A stretch of DNA of 64,000 bases from contig NZ_JBHSNJ010000005.1 of the NCBI RefSeq assembly GCF_042657165.1, forward strand, positions 248,001-312,000, written 5' to 3'. A program made the translations under genes and the position numbers. This document shows, one piece after another, positions 33,409 to 41,223 of this stretch. Source of the stretch: Agrilutibacter niabensis. Its GTDB lineage: Bacteria; Pseudomonadota; Gammaproteobacteria; Xanthomonadales; Xanthomonadaceae. Numbering within the stretch: position 1 is the first letter of the stretch; each line of letters starts with the position of its first letter. Below the pieces are notes generated by a model. It worked only from the letters and a program-made list of their open reading frames with translations, made no database searches and was not told the origin of the DNA.

Positions 33409-34308
33409 ATGAGCTGGATCAATGCATTGATTGTTATTGGCTCGATCTTCATTCCGACATTCATTGCGGTCGGGCTGTTTTTTGGATATCGCAAATGGCA
33501 GGACCGTGATGGTCGGCGATCGCCCATAGAGAACCGCGCCATCTACGGAGCGGGCGAGCAACTCCGCAAGCGGGTGGACGCGCATACCGACGACATGATG
33601 CTCGGACTGGCGATGCTGTACTTTCTTGGTCCGTTTTTTCTTGCCTTTTGGGCGATGCAACGTGTCGATTGGTCGCGAGTACAGCTCAATTTCTGGGATT
33701 GGTTTCTCGCAGCCATGTTTCTGGTCATGGCGGGCGCTGCTATTTGGCGCATCTTTAGCAACGGCAACCAGCGCCGCATGGCGAATGCCGGCCTCCAAGC
33801 CGAGCTCTACACGGCACAGGAGCTCAACCGGCTAATGGCGCTTGGCTGCACGGTGCTGCACGACATCCCCGGCGAGAAGTTCAATATCGATCACGTCGTG
33901 ATCGGGCCGCGGGCGGTCTATGCCATTGAGACAAAGTCGGTGCGAAAGCCGCGCGCCACGGACGCGAAGGACCACTTCAAGGTGGTGTATGACGGACAGT
34001 CGCTGCGCTTCCCTGACTTCACCAACACCAAGAAGCTGCATCAGACGAAGCGCCAAGCCGAATGGCTGTCGGCTTACCTCCGGAAAGCGACTGGTCAATC
34101 CGTACCCGTGATTCCCGCACTTGCCCTGCCCGGCTGGTGGATCGATTCCGGTCAAGTCTCGGCAGCAGAAGTTCGTGTCTTTAACCCAGCAGGACGGGGA
34201 GCTCAGTTCATGGCAGATCGCGCCGGAATCATGCTCGACGCGGGAACGACCGGCCTGGTCACGCAAGCACTCGTGATGCGATATCCCGCCGAAGGGTCGG
34301 TGAAATGA
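33409..34308 (+). CDS. Membrane-anchored NERD-domain protein
   Basis: A 299-residue protein with three membrane segments (about 3-26, 66-85, 100-121). A cytosolic NERD (nuclease-related) domain follows from about 128: AGLQAELYTAQELNRLMALGCTVLHDI, FNIDHVVIGPRAVYAIETKSVRKP. The D...E-x-K arrangement (IDHVVIG, ETKS) matches the PD-(D/E)xK-like core of NERD proteins. Such proteins are found in plasmids, defence islands and membranes; a nuclease role is inferred. The start has AAGGGG upstream. It closes a probable two-gene unit. Confidence 0.85.
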   Translation: MSWINALIVIGSIFIPTFIAVGLFFGYRKWQDRDGRRSPIENRAIYGAGEQLRKRVDAHTDDMMLGLAMLYFLGPFFLAFWAMQRVDWSRVQLNFWDWFLAAMFLVMAGAAIWRIFSNGNQRRMANAGLQAELYTAQELNRLMALGCTVLHDIPGEKFNIDHVVIGPRAVYAIETKSVRKPRATDAKDHFKVVYDGQSLRFPDFTNTKKLHQTKRQAEWLSAYLRKATGQSVPVIPALALPGWWIDSGQVSAAEVRVFNPAGRGAQFMADRAGIMLDAGTTGLVTQALVMRYPAEGSVK

Positions 34309-34379
34309 ACCTGACCCATTTTTTCCTGACCCATTTTTTCCTCGACAAGTCGGATAAATGAACCTGACCCCTTTTTCCG
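34308..34379 (+). repeat. Tandem CTGACCC motifs
   Basis: AACCTGACCCATTTTTTCCTGACCCATTTTTTCC is followed by a further AACCTGACCCCTTTTT near 34361. Three CTGACCC units, each with a T-run, lie directly behind the NERD stop. The T-runs could also terminate transcription. Confidence 0.6.
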
Positions 34380-34464
34380 GAGGGCACCTACGCTGACTGG
34401 GTTGATGAAGCCAAACCAGCCTACGCCCTTTTGAGAAGGTCGACTCTGGCCCTTTTCCCCAGCA

Positions 34465-35235
34465 TCAGGCGAATAATGGCGACGCAAGACTGATTTCCTG
34501 AAGTTTGCTCAGCGCAATCTTTGGAAGCAGATCACTTGATCCGCCGCGGGAGATTCTGATCGTGCTGAATTCCTGCCTCAGCTGGTGCGACAGGTACGCG
34601 ACGTCGATGATCGGCGAGAAGATGAGCGCCTTTGAAAGGAACTCGATCCTCTTCGATGGCGTCACGATTCGCATGCCGCAAGCATGATACGAGTGCCCGG
34701 AATCCACGACGACATACCCACCCTCATAGAGGGCGTCGCAGATCTTTTCGAGTATCGCCAAGCTCGCCTCGCCCACTTCGCAACGAAAATCCAGCATGGC
34801 CAAGTGACGAGAAGTTCCATCCCGGAGCGTGAGCTTGGACGACAACCCTACGTTGCGTTCGTCGGGATCAAAGATCACTTCCAACGACTCGCCAAAGCTT
34901 GATACAGGAATCGACTGGATGTCTCCGGGCCCGTTGTGAAACAGGGCCGCCTCGACGACGGCCTGCGAGCACCATCCAAGCTCCAAGGCAGAAGCGAAGA
35001 CCCCTTGCCAGAACGACGTCACGCCGTCCTGCCGCTTCACGACCGCGTTCGCGACGAGATCGCGCTCTCTATCGGTCAACTCGATTCGCGATTGAAGAGG
35101 AGGCGGACTTCGATATCGGCACAGTTCTATGGACTCCACTTCCTTGTGCGAGTGAATTATGGCCGCATAGGCAACATGCGCGGCGCTGCCAACGGCAATT
35201 GATGTGTTCAGGTCCACCGGATTTAATGACCTCAT
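34465..35235 (-). CDS. Primase-like (AEP-type motif) protein of the patatin operon
   Basis: A 256-residue soluble protein starting directly after the patatin gene's stop (TAAATG), so translationally coupled. Residues about 140-245 show an archaeo-eukaryotic-primase-like order of motifs: LAMLDFR (Asp149, with the second motif-I acidic position replaced by Arg), DSGHSYHA (an SxH motif at 182-184), IIDVAYLSHQL (Asp211) and STIRISRG. The degenerate motif I makes polymerase activity doubtful. The N-terminal half (FDPDERNVGLSSKL and others) is not recognised. Base composition is lower than in core genes. Confidence 0.72.
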   Translation of the reverse strand: MRSLNPVDLNTSIAVGSAAHVAYAAIIHSHKEVESIELCRYRSPPPLQSRIELTDRERDLVANAVVKRQDGVTSFWQGVFASALELGWCSQAVVEAALFHNGPGDIQSIPVSSFGESLEVIFDPDERNVGLSSKLTLRDGTSRHLAMLDFRCEVGEASLAILEKICDALYEGGYVVVDSGHSYHACGMRIVTPSKRIEFLSKALIFSPIIDVAYLSHQLRQEFSTIRISRGGSSDLLPKIALSKLQEISLASPLFA

Positions 35236-37191
35236 TTAGATCGGCCTCGCTGCGGCCTCGATGCTTCTGAACGAATCGTAGTCGAACCCATCGATCCGAT
35301 CTTCCGGAGGAATGAATCGACTTACGAGAAGAACCTTGCGAGGTTCTACTGGCTTGCCCGGCAGCTGATCTTTTACGTTCCTGACGTGGAGCACATCCAT
35401 ATGCGTGATTCCCTTTGAGATCGCATAAAGAACTCTCGAGTTGCCCTCGACAACAACGGATTTTTTACCCCAGCTTTCCACTACCGGAGGTGTAGTGGTC
35501 GATGCAATTACCCCATTGAGAAGAACATGCGCGGGCTTGAAGAGGTCAATCTTATTCCTGGCATACACCGTTGCCATTATCTCGGCCTGACGCAACTTGA
35601 AGGTCCGCACGCGACTGTTGATCAAGAGCAGATTCGCCAGATCGATCCGCTCCAGTGCGATCTCAACACCGGGCTTGGCGTACTGCCACACGCCGACTCT
35701 CAATCGATCGATCAGCGGGTCCGGATCGGCCTCCGAGAGCGAGATGCCCCCGTAGGTCGCGGTAGACACTATCGATTGCAGGTGCCCGCCCAACGATCGA
35801 ATCACTTCGCGGTGAGTATTTCCAATATAGGCTGACGCGAAGTTCGCGCCAGAGGTCTTGCTTTCATTGCAGACGAATGCGGCATCACGATTGTCGTCAT
35901 GCCTGTGTAGCAGCATGCCTCGCCAGGGCAGCGAGTCGGTGACCATCAGATCGATCCCGATCGCGGCCATCAGCCCTCTTCTCTGGGACTCGCGCTTGCC
36001 CGAATCGCCTTGCGCCTTGTTCTCTAGAGTGAGATACCGAACGGCGGCCCCTGCCTCCCGCCAAGACAGAATGATGGGGAATAGCTCCCAGTACCAGCGC
36101 GTATCCGAGTCGGAGATCCATAGCTCCAAGCCAGGCTCTCTCGCCTCGCGGACAAAGGAATCAAAAAGTTCATTCGAATCGGCCGAGAGCCCTCTCCCCA
36201 CAGTGCCGCCTCGTAGGTTTACCCCTTCATTCTTTATGAACGCGACGGTGCTTTGCCATCCGCTTTGCACGAGCTGATTGATCCTGGCTTCATCCATCTT
36301 GTCGAAGTCTGTCGCGGATATTCCCGGCGTTCGAATCTCGACGATATGCGCCTGCTTGTGGATCTTCGCTTGCAGATCCGTCGATCCATCAACCACGGTG
36401 TTGATCAGCCTGCTGCTGAAGGATCGTAGGTTCCAACTGGAGATGGGACGGTACTCATCCACCAGGGAGAAGGCCAGAACGCGACCACCCCCAACTGATT
36501 TCCCGCCGGCGTCTGTGTCAAATATGAAGGCAGGCAGGTTGCTCAGCAGCCCACCGTCCACGTGACGGGTGGTGCCAATCTGAACGGGCTGGAAGAAGCC
36601 TGGAATCGAACAGGAGGCCCGCACCGCTAGAGCAACCGACTCATTCGGTGTTTTGTCCTTACTCCAGACTTTCGCGACGCCCGAACCCAAGTCGGTGCTG
36701 ACCACACTGGTCGGAATGAAGAGATCCTTGAATTGGACGGGCCTGGCTGCGCTCGGCAGCAGCTTGTGCAGAAGGTCATCCATCCACGTTTGAATGGCTT
36801 CCGAGGAATAGGCACCGCCGTACAGTGCAATTCGAGCGATTTCGTAGCGCTCGAACAACCACGACAGCGGAGGCAATGTAAGGACCGAGCGCGCTCGCAC
36901 GTCATCCAAGGCGCCCGGCCTTGGGCGACTCATGAAGCGCTTGAACTCCAAGGAGCGCATCTCGGCTTGAACGAACTCTGGACTGGCACCGGCACCAATG
37001 AGTGCCGCCACGATGGACCCTGCGGAGGTGCCCGCGACCTCACTGAATCGTGCACCGCAACGCACCGCGGCCTCGTATGCTCCAGCGTAAGCCGCACCTC
37101 GGCATCCTCCGCCCTGGAATACGGCGCGTGCGTCGACAAAGAAGGTCGTCTGCGGCAAATCTTCGCCGGCCGTCTTGCGATCTTCACCCAT
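35236..37191 (-). CDS. Patatin-like phospholipase with PLD-like and ParB-like regions
   Basis: A 651-residue protein. The patatin domain (about 20-270) has the oxyanion loop GGGCRG (27-32), nucleophile elbow GTSAG (Ser56) and catalytic Asp212 in HVDGGLLSNLP. A middle part (about 355-470) has the look of a PLD-like fold (LELWISDSDTRWYWELFP, RRGLMAAIGIDLMV), but I do not see an HxKxxxxD motif. A C-terminal part (about 565-605) reads PPVVESWGKKSVVVEGNSRVLYAISKG, like ParB/sulfiredoxin folds. The ATG at 37191 has AAGGAAGG upstream; the longer frame lacks one. Patatin domains act as membrane-degrading effectors in several defence systems. Confidence 0.82.
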   Translation of the reverse strand: MGEDRKTAGEDLPQTTFFVDARAVFQGGGCRGAAYAGAYEAAVRCGARFSEVAGTSAGSIVAALIGAGASPEFVQAEMRSLEFKRFMSRPRPGALDDVRARSVLTLPPLSWLFERYEIARIALYGGAYSSEAIQTWMDDLLHKLLPSAARPVQFKDLFIPTSVVSTDLGSGVAKVWSKDKTPNESVALAVRASCSIPGFFQPVQIGTTRHVDGGLLSNLPAFIFDTDAGGKSVGGGRVLAFSLVDEYRPISSWNLRSFSSRLINTVVDGSTDLQAKIHKQAHIVEIRTPGISATDFDKMDEARINQLVQSGWQSTVAFIKNEGVNLRGGTVGRGLSADSNELFDSFVREAREPGLELWISDSDTRWYWELFPIILSWREAGAAVRYLTLENKAQGDSGKRESQRRGLMAAIGIDLMVTDSLPWRGMLLHRHDDNRDAAFVCNESKTSGANFASAYIGNTHREVIRSLGGHLQSIVSTATYGGISLSEADPDPLIDRLRVGVWQYAKPGVEIALERIDLANLLLINSRVRTFKLRQAEIMATVYARNKIDLFKPAHVLLNGVIASTTTPPVVESWGKKSVVVEGNSRVLYAISKGITHMDVLHVRNVKDQLPGKPVEPRKVLLVSRFIPPEDRIDGFDYDSFRSIEAAARPI

Positions 37192-37239
37192 GGGAGCCTT
37201 CCTTTGCTGAAGGTGAGCGATTCTGAGCTCCACGCTACC

Positions 37240-37268
37240 AAAAAGAAGGGCAGCCAACGGCTGCCCCT
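37240..37268 (-). terminator. Intrinsic terminator of aceE
   Basis: On the - strand, perfect arms GGGCAGCC/GGCTGCCC with a 3-nt loop are followed by TTCTTTTTGG. It lies 13-40 nt behind the aceE stop and separates aceE from the patatin operon, so the latter must have its own promoter. Confidence 0.9.
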
Positions 37269-37280
37269 CCTGCTATCTGA

Positions 37281-40028
37281 TCAAACCCCAATCGGATTCG
37301 GCTTCTCGCTATCAATCTTGTACTGCTTGATCGCTCGAGCCACATCCTTCGCCGTCATCTTCCCGTCCGCCGCCAGCGCCGCGATTGCGGCGTGGGCGAT
37401 GTGGAAGCGGTCCACCTCGAAGTGCCGGCGCAGGTTGGCGCGGGTGTCGGAGCGGCCGAAGCCGTCGGTGCCGAGCACGGTGTAGCGCATCGGCACGAAC
37501 TCGCGGATCTGGTCGGCGTAGATGCGGATGTAGTCGGTGGCGGCGATGGCCGGGCCCTGGCGGCCTTCGAGCAGCTGGGTGACGTAGGGCTTGGCCGGGG
37601 TCTTGGCTTCCGGGTTCAAACGGTTGGTGCGGGTGGCGTCGTGGCCGTCGCGCGCGAGTTCGTTGAAGCTGGGGCAGGACCAGATGTCGGCGCTGACGCC
37701 GAAATCCTTGTCGAGCAGTTCGGCCGCGGCGATGCACTCGCGGAGGATGGTGCCGGAGCCCAGCAACTGGACGTGCGGGGTGTTGCTGCGTCGCTTCGCC
37801 GTGCCCCCACCCGAAACGGCTTCGCCGTTTCGACCTCCCCCGCCGGAGGCAGGGGAGGTGGACGTGAGGAGGTACATGCCCTTGATGATCCCCTCGGCGC
37901 TGCCCTCGGGCATGTCCGGGTGGGTGTAGTTCTCGTTCATCAGGGTGACGTAGTAGTACTCGTCGCGCTGCTCGGTGAGCATGCGCTGCATGCCGTGCTG
38001 CATGATCGTGACCACTTCGAAGCTGAAGGTCGGGTCGTAGCTGCGGCAGTTGGGGATCAGGCCGGCCTGGACCATGCCGTGGCCGTCCTCGTGCTGCAGG
38101 CCTTCGCCGTTGAGCGTGGTGCGGCCCGCGGTGGCGCCGAGCAGGAAGCCGCGCGCGCGCATGTCCGCCGCCTGCCAGGCGCTGTCGCCGATGCGCTGGA
38201 AGCCGAACATCGAGTAGTAGATGTAGAACGGCAGCATCTGCAGGTTGTTGGTGCTGTAGCTGGTCGCGCAGGCCAGCCACGAGGAGAACGCACCGGCTTC
38301 GGTGATGCCTTCCTCCAGCACCTGGCCGGCGGAATCCTCGCGGTAGTACATCAGCTGGTCGCGGTCGACCGGCTTGTACTTCTGGCCCTGCGGGGCGTAG
38401 ATGCCGAGCTGGCGGAACAGGCCTTCCATGCCGAAGGTGCGCGCCTCGTCGGCGACGATCGGCACGCAGCGCGGGCCCACGTCCTTGTCGCGCAGGGTGA
38501 TGTTGAGCATCTGCACGAACGCCATGGTGGTGCTGATCTCGCGCTCGCCGGTGGTCTTGAGCAGGCGGTCGTAGGCTTCGAGCTTGGGGACTTCGAGCGA
38601 TTCGGTGGACTTGCGGCGGCGCTGCGGCAGGTAGCCGCCCAGCGCCTTGCGGCGCTCGTGCATGTATTCGACTTCCGGCGAGTTCGCGCCGGGGTGGTAG
38701 AACGGCACCTGGTGGTTTTCCAGCTGCGCGTCGGTGACCGGGATGTTGAAGCGGTCGCGGAAGAGGCGGACGGCTTCGTCGTCCATCTTCTTGGTGCCGT
38801 GGGTCGGGTTGAGCGATTCGCCCGAGGCGCCCATGCCGTAGCCCTTCACCGTCTTGGCGAGGATCACGGTCGGCATGCCGGTGACGTTGCGCGCGGCCTC
38901 GTAGGCGGCGTAGACCTTGTGCGGATCGTGGCCGCCGCGGTTGAGGCGCCAGATGTCGTCGTCGCTCATGTTGGCGACCAGCGCGGCGGTCTCCGGGTAC
39001 TTGCCGAAGAAGTTGTCGCGCGTGTACTTGCCGCCGAAGGCCTTGCAGTTCTGGTACTCGCCGTCGACGGTTTCCATCATCAGCTTGCGCAGCATGCCGG
39101 TGGTGTCGCGCGCGAGCAGCGGATCCCAGTAGCTGCCCCAGATGGTCTTGATCACGTTCCAGCCGGCGCCGCGGAACTGGCCTTCCAGTTCCTGGATGAT
39201 CTTGCCGTTGCCACGCACCGGGCCGTCGAGGCGCTGCAGGTTGCAGTTGACGACGAAGACCAGGTTGTCGAGGCCTTCGCGGCCGGCGACCGAGATCGCG
39301 CCGAGCGACTCGGGTTCGTCGGTTTCGCCGTCGCCGAGGAACGCCCAGACCTTGCGGTCGGTCTTGGGCAGCAGGCCGCGGCCTTCGAGGTACTTCCAGT
39401 TGCGCGCCTGGTAGATCGCGGAGATCGGGCCCAGGCCCATCGACACCGTCGGCACCTGCCAGTAGTCCGGCATCAGCCACGGATGCGGGTAGGAGCTGAC
39501 GCCGCGGCCGTCGACTTCCATGCGGAAGTTGTCGAGCTGGTTTTCGGTCAGGCGGCCTTCGAGGAAGCTGCGCGCGTAAATGCCGGGCGAGCTGTGGCCC
39601 TGGACGCCGATGAGGTCGCCGGGGTGGTCGCCTTCGGGGCCGCGCCAGAAATGGTTGAAGCCGACGTCATAGAGCGTGGCCGCGGAGGCGAAGCTGGCGA
39701 TGTGGCCGCCGAGGTCGCCGGGCTTGCGGTTGGCACGCACCACCATCGCCATCGCGTTCCAGCGGATCAGCGAGCGGATGCGCCATTCCATCGCGGCGTC
39801 GCCGGGGCTCTTGGCCTCCAGGTGCGGCGGGATGGTGTTGATGTATTCGGTGGTGGGCTGGAACGGCAGGTGCGCGCCGGCGCGGCGGGCGACTTCGACC
39901 ATGCCTTCGAGCAGTTGGTGGGCGCGCTGCGCGCCCTCGCGGTCGATGACCGCGCGCATGGAGTCGATCCATTCGCGGGTTTCGGTGGGATCGGGGTCGT
40001 TCGCCAGCAGCTCGTTCAGCCAGTTCAT
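37281..40028 (-). CDS. aceE: Pyruvate dehydrogenase E1 component, homodimeric type
   Basis: A 915-residue thiamine-diphosphate enzyme that decarboxylates pyruvate and passes the acetyl group to the E2 lipoyl domain. Landmarks are HPWLMPDYWQVPTVSMGLGP, the ThDP motif GDGETDEPES...NCNLQRLDGPVRGN, YGMGASGESLNPTHG, VPIVADEARTFGMEGLFRQLG and FGFQRIGDSAWQAADMRARG. Residues about 720-747 form an insertion rich in Ser and Gly (SPASGGGGRNGEAVSGGG) encoded by a palindromic repeat absent from the usual 885-895-residue enzyme. No E2/E3 genes are next to it. A terminator follows. Confidence 0.96.
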   Translation of the reverse strand: MNWLNELLANDPDPTETREWIDSMRAVIDREGAQRAHQLLEGMVEVARRAGAHLPFQPTTEYINTIPPHLEAKSPGDAAMEWRIRSLIRWNAMAMVVRANRKPGDLGGHIASFASAATLYDVGFNHFWRGPEGDHPGDLIGVQGHSSPGIYARSFLEGRLTENQLDNFRMEVDGRGVSSYPHPWLMPDYWQVPTVSMGLGPISAIYQARNWKYLEGRGLLPKTDRKVWAFLGDGETDEPESLGAISVAGREGLDNLVFVVNCNLQRLDGPVRGNGKIIQELEGQFRGAGWNVIKTIWGSYWDPLLARDTTGMLRKLMMETVDGEYQNCKAFGGKYTRDNFFGKYPETAALVANMSDDDIWRLNRGGHDPHKVYAAYEAARNVTGMPTVILAKTVKGYGMGASGESLNPTHGTKKMDDEAVRLFRDRFNIPVTDAQLENHQVPFYHPGANSPEVEYMHERRKALGGYLPQRRRKSTESLEVPKLEAYDRLLKTTGEREISTTMAFVQMLNITLRDKDVGPRCVPIVADEARTFGMEGLFRQLGIYAPQGQKYKPVDRDQLMYYREDSAGQVLEEGITEAGAFSSWLACATSYSTNNLQMLPFYIYYSMFGFQRIGDSAWQAADMRARGFLLGATAGRTTLNGEGLQHEDGHGMVQAGLIPNCRSYDPTFSFEVVTIMQHGMQRMLTEQRDEYYYVTLMNENYTHPDMPEGSAEGIIKGMYLLTSTSPASGGGGRNGEAVSGGGTAKRRSNTPHVQLLGSGTILRECIAAAELLDKDFGVSADIWSCPSFNELARDGHDATRTNRLNPEAKTPAKPYVTQLLEGRQGPAIAATDYIRIYADQIREFVPMRYTVLGTDGFGRSDTRANLRRHFEVDRFHIAHAAIAALAADGKMTAKDVARAIKQYKIDSEKPNPIGV
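37782..37872. repeat. Palindromic repeat inserted in-frame in aceE
   Basis: This piece of aceE contains CGAAACGGC-TTC-GCCGTTTCG (37812-37832) and ACCTCCCC...GGGGAGGT (37833-37859), the kind of sequence usually found as intergenic repeats in Xanthomonads. It keeps the aceE frame open and adds about 26 residues. Confidence 0.85.
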
Positions 40029-40313
40029 CGTGGGGGGCTCCGCGCAGCCCGCTGACTGCGCCGTGGTCGTGGAATTTAGAGTCGGGATTCTAGCAGCCGA
40101 CCTGCGGACGCTGGTCCGGTGCGCAGGTGGAATACGTTGTCATGCCAGAGGCCTGGATCGGCCGCGCGGCATCCGCGGCGCGGGCGCCGGCGCCTGGTCT
40201 TGCGCGGATTTGCCCAGTGTGTCGGCAACCCATGCCTTTCGGGCGCCCCCCGCCGCAGGGCATCATGGCGCCCCCGACCGGTGCCGGACCGGCACGTCCC
40301 CGCGAGCCGCCGC

Positions 40314-41222
40314 ATGACCCGTATCGCCGTCGTCGTCACCAGCTACAACTACCGCGACTACGTCGCGGAGGCGGTCGACAGCGCGCTGGCGCAGACGCGG
40401 GCGCCGGCGCAGGTGATCGTGGTCGACGACGGCTCCACCGACGGCTCGGCCGACCTGCTGAAGGAGCGCTACGGCGACGATCCGCGCGTGATCCTGCTGT
40501 GCACCGAGAACGGCGGCCAGCTGGCGGCGTTCCAGCGCGGCGTGGCGCGGGTCGACGCCGACGTGATCTGCTTCCTGGATTCCGACGACCGCTGGGAGCC
40601 GGACTACCTCGCCCGCGTCGGCGCGGTCTACGACAGCCGCAAGGACGTCGGTTTCATCATCAGCGACATGCGCTGGTTCGGCGACGAGGAGCGCGTGGTC
40701 GGGTATGGCGCGCGCGCCATCGACTTCGGCTTCACCGCGATCAGCACCTACGCGGCGACTGCGTGGTACGGCGCGCCGACCTCGGCGCTGTCGATGCGCA
40801 CGGAATGGGCGCGGCGCTCGCTGCAGCTGCCGGCGGAGATCATCGCCACCTGGCGCCTGTCCGCGGACAACGCCCTGGTCTACGGCGCCAGCGTGCTCGG
40901 CGCGCGCAAGTACTACCTGCCGACCGGCAGCGTCGGTTACCGCATCCACGGCAGCAACGGCTGGTGGTCGAACCTCGGCCCCGAGCAGACCTACGTCAAC
41001 CGGCTGCGCTCGCGTGCGCTGATCGGGCAGTACGCGCGCATGGCCGGGCTGGACGACTCGTGCCTGGAGCTGGCGCGGTTCGAGTTCAAGACCAAGCCGG
41101 ATCCGTCGTGGAAGGAAACGCGGCGCTATGCCGGGCTGTGCCTGCGCGGCGACGCGCCGTGGTGGAAGCGCGGCGAGCGTGCGCTCAGCGTGCTGCTGCG
41201 GCGCAAGAAGAAGCAGCGCTGA
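40314..41222 (+). CDS. Family 2 glycosyltransferase
   Basis: A 302-residue GT-A glycosyltransferase. The nucleotide-binding start VVVTSYNYRDYVAEAVDSAL, VDDGSTDGSADLL and the metal-binding CFLDSDDRWEPDYL (DxD) are all present. The C-terminus is basic (LLRRKKKQR), suggesting membrane association. It probably adds a sugar to cell-surface polysaccharide or LPS. The next glycosyltransferase begins 1 nt after its stop, so they are co-translated. The spacer to the divergent aceE (285 nt) must hold both promoters; none is clear by eye. Confidence 0.9.
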   Translation: MTRIAVVVTSYNYRDYVAEAVDSALAQTRAPAQVIVVDDGSTDGSADLLKERYGDDPRVILLCTENGGQLAAFQRGVARVDADVICFLDSDDRWEPDYLARVGAVYDSRKDVGFIISDMRWFGDEERVVGYGARAIDFGFTAISTYAATAWYGAPTSALSMRTEWARRSLQLPAEIIATWRLSADNALVYGASVLGARKYYLPTGSVGYRIHGSNGWWSNLGPEQTYVNRLRSRALIGQYARMAGLDDSCLELARFEFKTKPDPSWKETRRYAGLCLRGDAPWWKRGERALSVLLRRKKKQR

Positions 41223-41223
41223 C

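Noticed and set aside
34465..37191. Canonical CBASS system
   Set aside because: A patatin effector is present but no CD-NTase catalytic motif, Cap2/Cap3 or HORMA/TRIP13 gene is adjacent.
37392..40055. Long + strand frame opposite aceE
   Set aside because: A shadow of aceE with low-complexity Val/Ala/Asp/Gly composition.
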